Numbered from the stretch's first letter, positions 43,407-54,108 are shown. The stretch is DNA of 64,000 nucleotides from Kangiella koreensis DSM 16069 (GCF_000024085.1 NC_013166.1:2294001-2358000), one strand, 5' to 3'. The notes: generated by a model not told the origin, from the letters alone. A program made the numbers and translations.

Positions 43407-46400
43407 ATGTTTAAAGCCAGTCAAATCCTGTCAGATTCTTATCAGCAACTCTCGCTGAGCGAGTGGCAGGAAATTATCACCCAAAACTACTCTGTCGATG
43501 AGTCGAGCTACTTACAGGAACTGTTAGAGCTCGCTACCCCTGACGACAAAACCGTCAATATCATTACCCACCAGGCTGCACAGCTGGTCGAAGAAATCCG
43601 ACAAAGTAGCAAGTCGCGGGAAGGTGTCGAAGCCTTTTTGCAACAATACAGCCTGAGTACCAAGGAAGGTGTGATTCTAATGTGTCTGGCGGAAGCGCTG
43701 TTGCGTATTCCTGATGCCAATGTTGCCAATGCACTTATTCGTGACAAACTTAGCGCTGCTGAGTGGAAAAAGCATACTGGTCAAAGTGAATCTCTTCTGG
43801 TCAATGCTTCGACCTGGGGCTTGATGTTGACCGGTAAAATCGTTGACGTTGATCAGGACGGTGACGGTAAGCCTGATACCTTGTTAAAAGGGTTGATTGC
43901 CAAATTTGGTGAGCCCGTGATTCGCCAGGCAATGAATCAGGCAATGCGTTTAATGGGGCGTCAATTTGTACTGGGTCGTAGCATTAAAGAAGCCATGAAG
44001 CGTGGTGTTAAAAGCGTTGAGAAAGGCTATACCCATTCTTTCGATATGTTAGGTGAAGCAGCTTATACTGCTCATGATGCGCACCGTTATTACGAAGCCT
44101 ACAGCAAAGCAATTCAAGAGATTGGCCAGATAAAAGTTAAAGAAGGTCAGTTAGCACCCAGTATCTCGATCAAATTATCAGCACTTCACCCACGTTATGA
44201 AGTTGGTCAAAAAGATCGTGTCATGACGGAAATGGTTGATACGCTGTTAAAGCTCGTTAAGCAGGCGCGTGATTTAGATGTCGCCGTGACGATTGATGCT
44301 GAAGAAGCGGATCGCCTTGAGTTGTCTCTGGATATTTTCGAAGCACTCTATACGTCGGAAATTTGCCAGGATTGGGCTGGTTTAGGCATGGTGATTCAAG
44401 CCTATTCCAAGCGCGCCCTGCCAGCTTTAGGGTGGCTAGATGCATTGTCTCGCAAACATGGTCGTCGTATTCCTCTTCGCCTGGTCAAAGGCGCATATTG
44501 GGATTCTGAGATCAAATGGTCACAACAGGCCGGTTTGAGTAACTATCCGGTATTTACCCGCAAAGCAGGTACAGATGTGTCTTACTTGGCTTGTGCGCGT
44601 TTTATCATGAGTACTCAGGACAGTTTCTACCCGCAGTTTGCCACTCACAACGCGCAAACTGTTTTTAGCATTATGGAAATGGCGGACCAACGTCGTGACT
44701 TTGAATTCCAGCGCTTACACGGCATGGGTGAGATTCTGTATGACAAGGTATTAGAGCGCTATCCCGGTTTGAAATGCCGTATCTACGCGCCGGTAGGCAA
44801 CCACAAAGAATTGCTGCCTTATCTGGTGCGTCGCCTATTGGAAAATGGTGCCAATACCTCTTTCGTCCACCAGTTGGTCGATAAAGCGACTCCGGTGATG
44901 AGCCTGGTAGAACATCCCTGTCTTGTTCTCAAGCGTTATCCAACCTTGCACAATGACCGGATTCCATTGCCGCCCCATATTTATGGTCCTGACCGCGTTA
45001 ACTCAGCAGGTACTAATCTCCACATTAACAGCCAGATCGAGCCTTTTATGCAAAACGTACAACAGTATTTAGACAATCAATGGCACGCCAAGCCCATTAT
45101 TGATGGTAAAGAACTTACCACTAACGAAGAAGCCGTCTTCTGCCCGTATGACAATGCGCATCAGATCGGCACGGTCCACAAAGTCAGCGAAGAGATGGCA
45201 CTTGATGCCTTAACTATCGCGCAAAAAAACTTTATCGCCTGGGACATGACGCCAGTTGAGCAGCGCGCGCAGATCCTCGAGAAAATAGCAGATGTGTTTG
45301 AAGAAAACGAAGCTGAACTGATTGCATTGTGTAGTCGCGATGGCGGTAAAACCATGCAGGACGGTATTGATGAAGTTCGCGAAGCAGTGGATTTTTGCCG
45401 CTTTTACGCCAACAACGCACGTAAAGATTTCGGCCAGGAAATTACTCTGCCTGGACCGACCGGCGAAAGCAATCACCTCTACCTTCAAGGTCGCGGCGTG
45501 TTTGCCTGTATCAGCCCATGGAACTTCCCATTAGCCATCTTCACGGGTCAGGTAGTAGCTGCCCTGGTTGCTGGTAATACCGTTCTGGCAAAACCTGCTG
45601 ACCAAACCACATTGGTGGCTTATCGCGCGGTTCAATTGATGCACAAAGCTGGCGTTCCAACCAGCGTATTACAATTTGTGCCTTGTCGTGGCTCTACTTT
45701 TGGCAACCTTATTTTGTCTGACATTCGCGTTGCAGGCGTTTGCTTCACTGGTTCAACCTCAACCGCACAAATCATCAACCGTACATTAGCTACACGCGAT
45801 GGCATGCTATCGCCGCTAATTGCTGAAACTGGTGGTCAAAACGCCATGATCGTGGACAGCTCAGCGTTGCCAGAGCAAGTGGTTGCCGACGTTATTCAGT
45901 CAGCTTTCACCAGCGCCGGTCAACGTTGTTCAGCACTACGTGTGCTTTATGTACAGGAAGATGTTGCTGATCGCATTCTGGAAGTGCTTTCCGGTGCTAT
46001 GCAGGAGTTGAAACTGGGCGACCCGACTGACTTGTCTACTGACATTGGGCCAGTAATCGACGCGGTTTCGCGGGAAGAGTTAGCAGGCCATGTTGAACAG
46101 TTACGCGCAACAGGTAACTTAATTGCTGAGACGCCAATGCCTGCAGGTCTTGAAAAAGGCTGCTACTTAGCTCCAACAGCATTCTTTATCAATCATATCA
46201 ACGATTTGACTCAAGAGTGGTTTGGTCCGATTTTGCATGTCATTAAATACAAAGCGAAAGATCTGGATAAGGTCATTGACCAGATTAATGGTTATGGCTT
46301 TGGTTTGACGCTCGGCATTCATTCACGCAACGAAAGCACCGCCACTTACATTGATAAGCGTGCCCGTGTCGGTAACGTCTATATCAACCGTAATATGATT

Positions 46401-46565
46401 GGTGCTACTGTTGGCGTGCAGCCGTTTGGTGGTCAAGGTCTATCCGGAACCGGCCCGAAAGCAGGCGGTCCATTCTATCTGCACCGTTTTGCTACCGAGC
46501 ATACGCGCACCAATAACACCGCAGCGATAGGCGGTAATGCTACCTTGCTGTCGTTAGGCGATTAG
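43407..46565 (+). CDS. putA: Bifunctional proline dehydrogenase / glutamate-semialdehyde dehydrogenase PutA
   Basis: Oxidises proline to glutamate: FAD-dependent PRODH half (about 170-500, with SIKLSALHPRYE and RRIPLRLVKGAYWDSE) and NAD-dependent P5C dehydrogenase half (about 560-1040, with ISPWNFPLAIFTGQV, catalytic Glu807 in AETGGQN and Cys841 in GQRCSA). 1052 aa, lacking the N-terminal ribbon-helix-helix repressor domain of E. coli PutA (1320 aa), so it should not autoregulate. An odd acidic motif DVDQDGDGKPD (147-157) lies in the N-terminal arm. No putP is adjacent. Confidence 0.96.
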   Translation: MFKASQILSDSYQQLSLSEWQEIITQNYSVDESSYLQELLELATPDDKTVNIITHQAAQLVEEIRQSSKSREGVEAFLQQYSLSTKEGVILMCLAEALLRIPDANVANALIRDKLSAAEWKKHTGQSESLLVNASTWGLMLTGKIVDVDQDGDGKPDTLLKGLIAKFGEPVIRQAMNQAMRLMGRQFVLGRSIKEAMKRGVKSVEKGYTHSFDMLGEAAYTAHDAHRYYEAYSKAIQEIGQIKVKEGQLAPSISIKLSALHPRYEVGQKDRVMTEMVDTLLKLVKQARDLDVAVTIDAEEADRLELSLDIFEALYTSEICQDWAGLGMVIQAYSKRALPALGWLDALSRKHGRRIPLRLVKGAYWDSEIKWSQQAGLSNYPVFTRKAGTDVSYLACARFIMSTQDSFYPQFATHNAQTVFSIMEMADQRRDFEFQRLHGMGEILYDKVLERYPGLKCRIYAPVGNHKELLPYLVRRLLENGANTSFVHQLVDKATPVMSLVEHPCLVLKRYPTLHNDRIPLPPHIYGPDRVNSAGTNLHINSQIEPFMQNVQQYLDNQWHAKPIIDGKELTTNEEAVFCPYDNAHQIGTVHKVSEEMALDALTIAQKNFIAWDMTPVEQRAQILEKIADVFEENEAELIALCSRDGGKTMQDGIDEVREAVDFCRFYANNARKDFGQEITLPGPTGESNHLYLQGRGVFACISPWNFPLAIFTGQVVAALVAGNTVLAKPADQTTLVAYRAVQLMHKAGVPTSVLQFVPCRGSTFGNLILSDIRVAGVCFTGSTSTAQIINRTLATRDGMLSPLIAETGGQNAMIVDSSALPEQVVADVIQSAFTSAGQRCSALRVLYVQEDVADRILEVLSGAMQELKLGDPTDLSTDIGPVIDAVSREELAGHVEQLRATGNLIAETPMPAGLEKGCYLAPTAFFINHINDLTQEWFGPILHVIKYKAKDLDKVIDQINGYGFGLTLGIHSRNESTATYIDKRARVGNVYINRNMIGATVGVQPFGGQGLSGTGPKAGGPFYLHRFATEHTRTNNTAAIGGNATLLSLGD

Positions 46566-46587
46566 TTCAATTCAAGGTAAACTTAAA

Positions 46588-46625
46588 GGGCATCGGGGCT
46601 ATTAACACTCCCGGTGCCCTTTTTT
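46588..46625 (+). terminator. Intrinsic terminator after putA
   Basis: GGGCATCGGG (46588-46597) pairs with CCCGGTGCCC (46610-46619), followed by six T residues. Confidence 0.9.
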
Positions 46626-46701
46626 ATTGCCCCTTATTTTTAATGATTCTTTTTTATGATTACGTTTAAATATTACGTCTAATGAATATGACCACGCCTC
46701 T

Positions 46702-48141
46702 ATGAAAAATATCTCACCAGACTTTATTGCTCACATCAGTCAGCAGCTTAACGATCCCGATGCGTTACAAGCATTGCTGGATTACAGCCAGAAGCCATTG
46801 CGCAAAAGTATTCGCATTAACCCGTTAAGAGCCAATAAAGAAGTGGTGGTCAACGAATGGCAACAAGCTGGTTATAAACTGGATCCTATACCCTGGTGTG
46901 ATGATGGCTTCTGGATTGATGAAACGTATAAACCGCTGGCAGATGGTTTTGGTAAATTACTGCCACATTTGGCTGGCCAGTTTTATATTCAGGAGTCGAG
47001 CTCTATGCTGCCCGTCAGCGCCTTGTTTGCCGCTCATCCTGACCCAACGATGGTACTGGATGTGGCGGCGGCTCCTGGCTCAAAAACCACTCAGATTTCT
47101 GCAGCCATGAACAATGACGGACTAGTTGTTGCCAATGAACTATCCTCTTCCAGACTCAAAGTTCTGTACGCCAACCTGGAGCGTACAGGAGTCAGCAATA
47201 CCATCCTGTGCCACCATGATGGTCGTCAGTTCGGCGAAGCAACCAAGCAAACCTTTGATGCGATCTTGCTGGATGCTCCCTGCGGTGGAGAAGGCACAGT
47301 ACGTAAAGATCCTGAGGCATTAAGCAACTGGTCATTAGCTAGCGTTTTAAGCATCTCTGAGTTGCAGAAAGAACTGATTATGAGTGCTTTCAATGCACTC
47401 AAGCCTGGTGGCACTCTGGTTTATTCCACCTGCACCCTATCCAAAGAAGAAAACCAGTTGGTGTGTCAGCACTTGCTGGATACCCATTCAAACAGCGTAG
47501 AAATTTTTCCGCTAAATGCACTGTTTGCAGGTGCTGATAAAGTTGCCACTCCCGAAGGCTATTTGCACCTATACCCACATCTTTTCGATAGCGAAGGCTT
47601 CTTTGTCGCCTGCTTTAAGAAAAAACCAACGCCCGTTACCGATAAATTTAATCATGATAGCGCGCTTAGCTCTCGCTTCCCCTTCTCTCCTTTAACCAAC
47701 AAGGAATATCAAGAACTTGAGCACCACTGCGCTGCTCTGGGCTGGTCTTTAGAGCCACATAAAAAGCAACTGTGGAAACGCGATAACGAAATATGGTACT
47801 TCCCACAAGGTATTGAAAAGCTGATTGGCAAGCTACGCATGAGTCGAATTGGTGTTAAACTGGCTGAAAGCCACCGTAGTGGCTATCGCCTGCAACACCA
47901 GGCCGCCACTACTTTTGGCCATGAATTCAAACAACAAGTTTATGAACTCAATAGCCAACAAGCGGTCGAGTATTATCAAGGGCGTGATATTAGTATTGAG
48001 AAATCTGATAGCCTGACAAAAGGCGAAGTGGCAGTTCTTTATCAGGGCACTGTGATTGGCCTGGCTAAAAATCTGGGCAATAAATTAAAAAACTCTTTGC
48101 CTCGAAATTTAGTGCAAGACAATCCTTTTGCCACACTTTAA
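46702..48141 (+). CDS. rsmF: 16S rRNA (cytosine-1407-C5) methyltransferase RsmF
   Basis: 479 aa, the same length as E. coli RsmF and colinear: PIPWCDDGFWID, YIQESSSMLP, the SAM motif DVAAAPGSKTTQ (120-131), catalytic-pair cysteines Cys194 (DAPCGGEGTVRKD) and Cys244 (YSTCTL), and the C-terminal PUA-like region (LRMSRIGVKLAESHRSGYRLQHQ). Only one m5C is expected, at 1407 in the decoding site. Confidence 0.95.
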   Translation: MKNISPDFIAHISQQLNDPDALQALLDYSQKPLRKSIRINPLRANKEVVVNEWQQAGYKLDPIPWCDDGFWIDETYKPLADGFGKLLPHLAGQFYIQESSSMLPVSALFAAHPDPTMVLDVAAAPGSKTTQISAAMNNDGLVVANELSSSRLKVLYANLERTGVSNTILCHHDGRQFGEATKQTFDAILLDAPCGGEGTVRKDPEALSNWSLASVLSISELQKELIMSAFNALKPGGTLVYSTCTLSKEENQLVCQHLLDTHSNSVEIFPLNALFAGADKVATPEGYLHLYPHLFDSEGFFVACFKKKPTPVTDKFNHDSALSSRFPFSPLTNKEYQELEHHCAALGWSLEPHKKQLWKRDNEIWYFPQGIEKLIGKLRMSRIGVKLAESHRSGYRLQHQAATTFGHEFKQQVYELNSQQAVEYYQGRDISIEKSDSLTKGEVAVLYQGTVIGLAKNLGNKLKNSLPRNLVQDNPFATL

Positions 48142-48176
48142 TACTGCCAGCATTGATATAAATTGTGGAACATTTA

Positions 48177-51050
48177 ATGAAACAAGTAATGACCTACTTA
48201 GCGAAATATAAGACCCTCGTCTTTTTATGTGGTTTGAGCTTTTTAGCTGCTTGCCAGACCTTAACGCCCACAGAAAAGACCAACCAGCTTCCGCTTTCGC
48301 CGGAAGTTACCAGTGGTAAGTTGGACAATGGTATTACCTACTATATTCACCCAAACCGTAAGCCCAAAGAACGTGCTTATATCACCCTGTTGCTTAACGT
48401 CGGCTCATTGCAGGAACAAGATCGCGAACGCGGTGCTGCTCACTTTGTTGAACATATGGCGTTTAATGGTTCGACCCACTTTAATAAAAACGACCTGGTG
48501 ACTACGCTTGAAAGTTTGGGAATGACCTTTGGCTCAGACATCAACGCCTTCACCGGATTCGATAACACCCGCTATCACTTAGAAATCCCAACTGACGATC
48601 CCGAGAACTGGTCTACGGTTTCGTTAATTCTTGATGACTGGATCACCGGTATCAAATTTGAGCCGGAAGATGTTGAGCAAGAACGCAAAGTTATTCTCTC
48701 CGAGAAACGTGCTCGTAAAGGGTTGGGGGAACGGTTATCTGAAGTGTTAAACCCTATCAATTATGGCGATGCTCGCCATGCTGACAGAATGCCAATTGGT
48801 ATTGATGAAGCACTGACATCAATGTCAGCAGAAGACCTTAAAGCTTTCCATCAGAAGTGGTATCAACCGCATAATATGGCTCTTATCATCACCGGTGATG
48901 TTCAGCCCGATAATGCCATCAAGTTATTCAATAACACTATTGGTCAGATTAAGCCATCCAATGACCTCAAACCTCAGGAATATTTGATTCCCGGGCAAAT
49001 TGAGCCGGCTTATGCAGTCTTAACTGATCAGGAAATCTTGAGCCGTTCTATCAATGTGCGCTACCAAACTCATAGCGTGACTCTCGATAATTTTGATTCA
49101 CTGCGTTACCGGCTGCTAAATCAGATGATTATCAGCCTCTTTAATAACCGAATGTATGAGCTGTCAGATGGCGCAGAGAAGCCCTTCGAAGGAGCTAGCT
49201 TAGGCTATTCACAGTTAGGTAATGACAAGTTACTGTTTAACTTTTCAGTGACGCCAAAAGATGGTTCTTTTGAGCAAAGTTATCAGCGTCTTTTTGAAGA
49301 AATTAAACGTGTTGAGCAACATGGCTTCCTTACCAGCGAACTTGAGCGCTATCGCAAGGAAGTATTAAACAGTAGTTTATTAGCCGTTGAAGATATGGAC
49401 TCTATCCATTCCCGGAATCTGTCTGACCGTTACATGTCTCATTTCTTATATGGCGAACATTATTTTTCAACTATCCAGCGCCATGTCTTGCTGGAAACAA
49501 TTCTACCCACCATTAGCGCCGAAGAAGTCTCTGCACATTTTGATCGTCTGCTGGCCAGTAACCTTCACTCAATTATTGTCTATGCACCAGAACAAGAAAA
49601 ACCTGATGCTGATTTAGAAGAAAAACTTTTCGCAGCGCTCAATAAAGAAATTGAACTGGCAAGCTACTCTGAGTCTGACTTAGCCGATCCCCTAATGGCT
49701 ACACTACCCGAGAAAGGCCATATTATTGATAAAACTGATATTAAAGCTGTTGATGCCATTGACTATCGGTTGAGTAATGGTGCACGGGTTATTATTCGCC
49801 CGAGTGACCTTTCAAATACCGAAGTATTCCTGTCAGCATACGCGCCTGGCGGCTATTCCCTTGCCACCCTCGAGCAACAACGCTCGGCTATGGAATCAGC
49901 AAAACTAGTGGCAGCCTCAGGCATCGGTAATTACTCAAGAACTGATTTAGGAAAAAAACTATACGATAAAACCGTTCAATTGCAATTGAACATCGGGCGT
50001 TACTATTCCCAGCTAAGCTCTAGCAGCGCCCCCAAAGATTTGGAGCTAATGTTGCAGTTAGCCCATTTATATTTTACCGAGCCAAAGATTGACGCCGATG
50101 TCGTAGATAATTATCGTGAGTCGGTTATTCAATATCAAAAAAATAGGCTGAATGATCCTGAGCAAAAATATGCTGACGAACTTCACCGGCTAATGACAGA
50201 TAATCACCCAAGATCGCAACCTTGGTCCGTTGAAGAAGCACGGAAAATTGATCGTGAGATTGCGTTGAACTTTTACAAAGATCGTTTCCAAAAAGCCAAT
50301 AATTTTACCTTTGTTATTGTCGGCAATATTAAACCAACAGAGGTAGAGCCTCTCATCGAACAATACATTGCCAGCCTACCTGCAGATGAGAATAAGGAAA
50401 CATGGCAGGATGAAAATATCCGTACTGTCCAGCGCGATATTCATTTTGCACGAGACACCGCGCTAGATGAAAAAACGAAAGTCTTTTTAAACTACCATAA
50501 GCCAATTGATCAGTATATTTCTGAAACTCGATTCCGTTTGGGCCTTTATGAAGAAATTCTACAACAGGAACTACAGGCAAAATTAAGAGAAGAACTTGGT
50601 GAAGTGTATTCGATTGGGGTTGGTGCCGGCGTTGATCGTTATCCAACGGAATGGTTTAACCTATCCATCAGTTTTAATGCGGAGCCAGGTCGCGAGCAAT
50701 TACTGATAGATACCATTCAGGAAGTCATTCAGCAGACTTTATCCGAACCGCTTCCACAGGATAAGCTTGACACAATCAAACAGCAGCGCCGTATGTCATT
50801 TACTGAAGGGCAACAGAGTAATCACTTCTGGCTGGGACAAATTATGTTGTATGAGCGCGAGGATATTGATTACTCATACTTCACCAATTATATGTCGCGC
50901 TTAGAGGCTGTGAGCACAAAGCAAATTCAAGATACGGCTAATATGCTTTTCGAAGATAGTTATCTGATTACCAGTATTATGCGCCCGAAAGATGATGCCG
51001 ATATGGCCAACAAGGATGAACAAGAAACTGAACGGGCCGTTACGGATTAA
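48177..51050 (+). CDS. M16 family (pitrilysin-like) zinc peptidase, lipoprotein
   Basis: 957 aa from the ATG at 48177 (a GTG four codons earlier is possible). Signal peptide with lipobox LAAC (Cys26). Inverted zinc site HFVEH (89-93) with the downstream Glu in EQERKVILSEKRARK. Two homologous halves, the second (after about 530) inactive, form the clam-shell fold. Expected to degrade short peptides in the periplasm. The 3' end overlaps gspB by 11 bases in convergent orientation. Confidence 0.92.
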   Translation: MKQVMTYLAKYKTLVFLCGLSFLAACQTLTPTEKTNQLPLSPEVTSGKLDNGITYYIHPNRKPKERAYITLLLNVGSLQEQDRERGAAHFVEHMAFNGSTHFNKNDLVTTLESLGMTFGSDINAFTGFDNTRYHLEIPTDDPENWSTVSLILDDWITGIKFEPEDVEQERKVILSEKRARKGLGERLSEVLNPINYGDARHADRMPIGIDEALTSMSAEDLKAFHQKWYQPHNMALIITGDVQPDNAIKLFNNTIGQIKPSNDLKPQEYLIPGQIEPAYAVLTDQEILSRSINVRYQTHSVTLDNFDSLRYRLLNQMIISLFNNRMYELSDGAEKPFEGASLGYSQLGNDKLLFNFSVTPKDGSFEQSYQRLFEEIKRVEQHGFLTSELERYRKEVLNSSLLAVEDMDSIHSRNLSDRYMSHFLYGEHYFSTIQRHVLLETILPTISAEEVSAHFDRLLASNLHSIIVYAPEQEKPDADLEEKLFAALNKEIELASYSESDLADPLMATLPEKGHIIDKTDIKAVDAIDYRLSNGARVIIRPSDLSNTEVFLSAYAPGGYSLATLEQQRSAMESAKLVAASGIGNYSRTDLGKKLYDKTVQLQLNIGRYYSQLSSSSAPKDLELMLQLAHLYFTEPKIDADVVDNYRESVIQYQKNRLNDPEQKYADELHRLMTDNHPRSQPWSVEEARKIDREIALNFYKDRFQKANNFTFVIVGNIKPTEVEPLIEQYIASLPADENKETWQDENIRTVQRDIHFARDTALDEKTKVFLNYHKPIDQYISETRFRLGLYEEILQQELQAKLREELGEVYSIGVGAGVDRYPTEWFNLSISFNAEPGREQLLIDTIQEVIQQTLSEPLPQDKLDTIKQQRRMSFTEGQQSNHFWLGQIMLYEREDIDYSYFTNYMSRLEAVSTKQIQDTANMLFEDSYLITSIMRPKDDADMANKDEQETERAVTD

Positions 51051-51786
51051 CATCAGTCAATCCAGGGACAATCACTTGTTGTCCCTGGTAATTAACCAAT
51101 AAATCATTCTCCATAATATCCTCTACCACCATCCCCTTTGAAATGGTATCGCCAATGCTATAAGCCTTACCATTAAGCATAACAAACCTATCTTCAGGCT
51201 CGGTAGCAAATATATGGGTGGTATAAATTAGGGTTGGCCAATGCTCATGATCAATGGCTGCTAGAAATACTGGTTTGTTACTACTCTTGCTGGCTTGACT
51301 AACCTGTATTTGTTGCTGGGTTTCGGCTTGCTCCAAAACTTCAGTTACTGGGCGTCGACTGACTGCTTCGATCACTGGTTTTGCACTTTGCTGAACCACT
51401 GGCTGCTGAACTTCAAGCGGAGCTTTTTTGACAACCAAGCCTGTAGTCTCCGAACCATTAATCAACTCAACAGATTTATCATCAGCGCTATTATTTTTCA
51501 CCACAGCTTCAGCAGTCTCAGTTGTCGCTAATACTTCTTGCGGCGAGCTATCTTGCTGATGGTTTATCAGCATGTCAGCTTTTATGTCATTCGGTGCTGG
51601 CTTTAAAAGTAACCATATAACTACTGCAAACAAAACGACAATAACGGCGAATATAGGCAACAACCAGCGCTTACTGTCATTGTCATCAATAAATGCTGTA
51701 TGCTGATGTTCGCTGTTGAGGCTTGGTACCTCACCATCTTTCTGACCTGCCTCAGTTTTTTTGATTGCGTCAAGAATATAAGACAT
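51040..51786 (-). CDS. gspB: Type II secretion assembly protein GspB
   Basis: 248 aa: family-typical N-terminal MSYILDAIKKTEAGQK, one membrane helix (about 42-62), a Gln/Ser/Val-rich periplasmic linker and a C-terminal domain (RFVMLNGKAYSIGDTISKGMVVEDIMENDLLVNYQGQQ). Works with ExeA/GspA to place the secretin in the outer membrane. Its ATG follows the exeA stop codon with no gap, so the two are translationally coupled. The main gsp operon is not in the window. Confidence 0.88.
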   Translation of the reverse strand: MSYILDAIKKTEAGQKDGEVPSLNSEHQHTAFIDDNDSKRWLLPIFAVIVVLFAVVIWLLLKPAPNDIKADMLINHQQDSSPQEVLATTETAEAVVKNNSADDKSVELINGSETTGLVVKKAPLEVQQPVVQQSAKPVIEAVSRRPVTEVLEQAETQQQIQVSQASKSSNKPVFLAAIDHEHWPTLIYTTHIFATEPEDRFVMLNGKAYSIGDTISKGMVVEDIMENDLLVNYQGQQVIVPGLTDVNP

Positions 51787-53478
51787 CTAGTTGCCCGCCT
51801 GTAAACTGTCTGATAAAAGTTTAGGGATACTGGGTTCAGCTAAATTATTAATAACCATAATCGAATGCTTGCCTAAAATGCCATCCGATACTAAGCCGTG
51901 TTCCATTTGGAATAGCGACAACCAATCTGACACCTGTTCTGAAAAAATATTACCGGGTTTAATAACAAGACCTTCATTCCTTTCAATAAAACTCGTTAAC
52001 CAACTGACCGCACTACCACGACCACCGACTCCAATTGGCTCATTAAAGCCTGGTGGCTTTTTCCAGAATAATCGGTATTCACCAGTCCAAAGTGGGTTTA
52101 ATTTTTTTCGTTCAATAGTCACCTGATTTTCACCAAACTGCATGACCACCGCTTGATCGTGAATGCTAATTAGGGTTCCCCAAAAATCACCACCTTGCAC
52201 TGTTGAGAACTTTAAATTTGCCGGACGATTGAGCTGACCTAAAAACTTCCAGTCTGTCATACCTTGATCGCAACCTAATCCATAAGTCACTGACAAACTA
52301 CAGGCATCGACCGATTGAAATGGTGAGTAGGAAATTCCCCATAAAGCCAGCAAGTTCTGGCTAGCAATAACACCACTGCGATCCCAACTTTGCTCTCCCC
52401 AGAAATCTTCTGCTAATTCACTAGGACTTTTTTTAATTTCAATTTTGGGGAGCTCTTGCTCAATGCTTTTGAAACTAGAGTCATTTATAGCAGCAACGGA
52501 GTTTGATTCTAAATTTTGATTCTCCGTAGGCTTAACCATGGTTTGCTCCACGGTTTTATCAAACAAACCAAAAGACCATGCAGCAACTCCAAGGGTGAGC
52601 CCAACGACTAATACCGGAACAGCCCATTTCCAATGCTGGGTTACTGGTGCCGCTGGTGGGTAATCAGTTTTATGACCCAGCACCTCTTCAACGGCTTTAT
52701 TCACGGTCCGTGTATCCACATGATGCAAGTTATCCGCAAAAGCTCCCAGCATAGCTCTGTCACTAATCACATTGATCAGTCGAGGTATGCCGCCACTGGC
52801 TTTGTGAATCAGTTTCATCGCTTTAGATTTAAATACAGGACGCATAACACCAGCGATTCGCAACCGATGCTCAAGGTACGATTTAGTTTCATTAAGGGAT
52901 AAGGGACGAAGGTGATAACGGGCTGTAATTCGTTGAGCTAACTGACGCAGCTCTTTCTTAGCCAGCAATTCTTGTAACTCGGGCTGGCCAATCAATATAA
53001 TTTGCAGCAGTTTTTTCTGGTTGGTTTCAAGATTGGTCAATAAGCGTATCTGCTCCAACACTTCCACGCTTAAATTCTGCGCCTCATCAATCATCAGTAC
53101 GGTATTTAAACCTTGCTCATGATTATCCAGCAGGCGACGGCTCAGGAGATCAGTAAAGGTCTTTAGGCTCGACTCTTTGGCATCATAGCCAATACCCAGC
53201 TCATCACACATAGTGGCCATTAGCTCGATGGCATTCAGCTTTGGATTGAGAATGTAGGCAAGTCGTACATTGCCAGGAAGCTGTTCCAGCAAACAACGGC
53301 AGACCGTTGTTTTTCCGGTACCCACTTCGCCAGTTAACAGCACAAAGCCGCCTCCAGCGCCAATCCCATATAACAGGTGCGCCAAAGCATCACGATGGCG
53401 CTCGCTCATGAATAAGTAGCGAGGGTCCGGTGCGATGGTAAACGGTGTTTCTTTTAATCCGAAGAAATCGTTGTACAT
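51787..53478 (-). CDS. exeA: ExeA/GspA-type AAA ATPase with peptidoglycan-binding domain
   Basis: 563 aa from MYNDFFGLKETPFTIAPDP; a TTG six codons earlier is rejected. N-terminal ATPase with Walker A GEVGTGKTT (50-58) and Walker B VLMIDEAQNL, a membrane helix (about 280), and a periplasmic part ending in a peptidoglycan_binding-1 fold (WLSLFQMEHGLVSDGILGKHSIMVIN). It uses ATP to help the secretin cross the cell wall. Forms a gene pair with gspB. Confidence 0.92.
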   Translation of the reverse strand: MYNDFFGLKETPFTIAPDPRYLFMSERHRDALAHLLYGIGAGGGFVLLTGEVGTGKTTVCRCLLEQLPGNVRLAYILNPKLNAIELMATMCDELGIGYDAKESSLKTFTDLLSRRLLDNHEQGLNTVLMIDEAQNLSVEVLEQIRLLTNLETNQKKLLQIILIGQPELQELLAKKELRQLAQRITARYHLRPLSLNETKSYLEHRLRIAGVMRPVFKSKAMKLIHKASGGIPRLINVISDRAMLGAFADNLHHVDTRTVNKAVEEVLGHKTDYPPAAPVTQHWKWAVPVLVVGLTLGVAAWSFGLFDKTVEQTMVKPTENQNLESNSVAAINDSSFKSIEQELPKIEIKKSPSELAEDFWGEQSWDRSGVIASQNLLALWGISYSPFQSVDACSLSVTYGLGCDQGMTDWKFLGQLNRPANLKFSTVQGGDFWGTLISIHDQAVVMQFGENQVTIERKKLNPLWTGEYRLFWKKPPGFNEPIGVGGRGSAVSWLTSFIERNEGLVIKPGNIFSEQVSDWLSLFQMEHGLVSDGILGKHSIMVINNLAEPSIPKLLSDSLQAGN

Positions 53479-53580
53479 ATTGGCTCTATTTCCCAAAGTT
53501 CCTTATTGAATATTGTATAGTTATTGTGCTTTGCATATTATGACCCATTATTTATAACCTCTCAATCTAAGGGATAGCGT

Positions 53581-54057
53581 GTGAAGATGCACGGACTTTT
53601 ACTAACATTTACTTTGATTATTATGCTCTCCTTCACGGCGGCAAGTCAGGCCTTTGAAGGTAAAATTTATAAATGGACTGATAAGAATGGCAAAATCCAC
53701 TTCTCGGATAAACCGCCTAAAGATCAATCGATTAAAGCTGAAGAGCAAAAGATAGACTCCAGTAAACTGACTGTTACCAGCATGCCCCGCTCCCAGAAGC
53801 AAACTAATCTTTCATCTGCAGAGTGTCAGGCAGCCACTGATAACCTGAAACAGACTGAACCACTTTACCGCGGTGAGCTGGTGGAAAAACTAGCCCAAAA
53901 GCAAATTAATGATGAACAATTTGCTCAAGGACTAGCCAAGCTGGATAACCTGAGAAAAATTACCAGCCCCGATAGTTGTAAAAATGCGCAACCTGAAGAC
54001 CGAGCTTTGTTAAACTGTCTGGCACAGAACAAAGATGCGAGAAGCTGTATAAAATAG
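53581..54057 (+). CDS. DUF4124 periplasmic protein
   Basis: 158 aa with a GTG start (AAGGGA six bases upstream; the next ATG two codons on is less well placed). Signal peptide to about residue 24, then the DUF4124 motif IYKWTDKNGKIHFSDKPP, a helical region (EPLYRGELVEKLAQKQINDEQFAQGLAKL) and four cysteines near the end. Function unknown. Confidence 0.82.
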   Translation: MKMHGLLLTFTLIIMLSFTAASQAFEGKIYKWTDKNGKIHFSDKPPKDQSIKAEEQKIDSSKLTVTSMPRSQKQTNLSSAECQAATDNLKQTEPLYRGELVEKLAQKQINDEQFAQGLAKLDNLRKITSPDSCKNAQPEDRALLNCLAQNKDARSCIK

Positions 54058-54108
54058 CAATACAAAAACGATACAGGACAACTAAACAAACACACTCATA
54101 AGGTCAGT

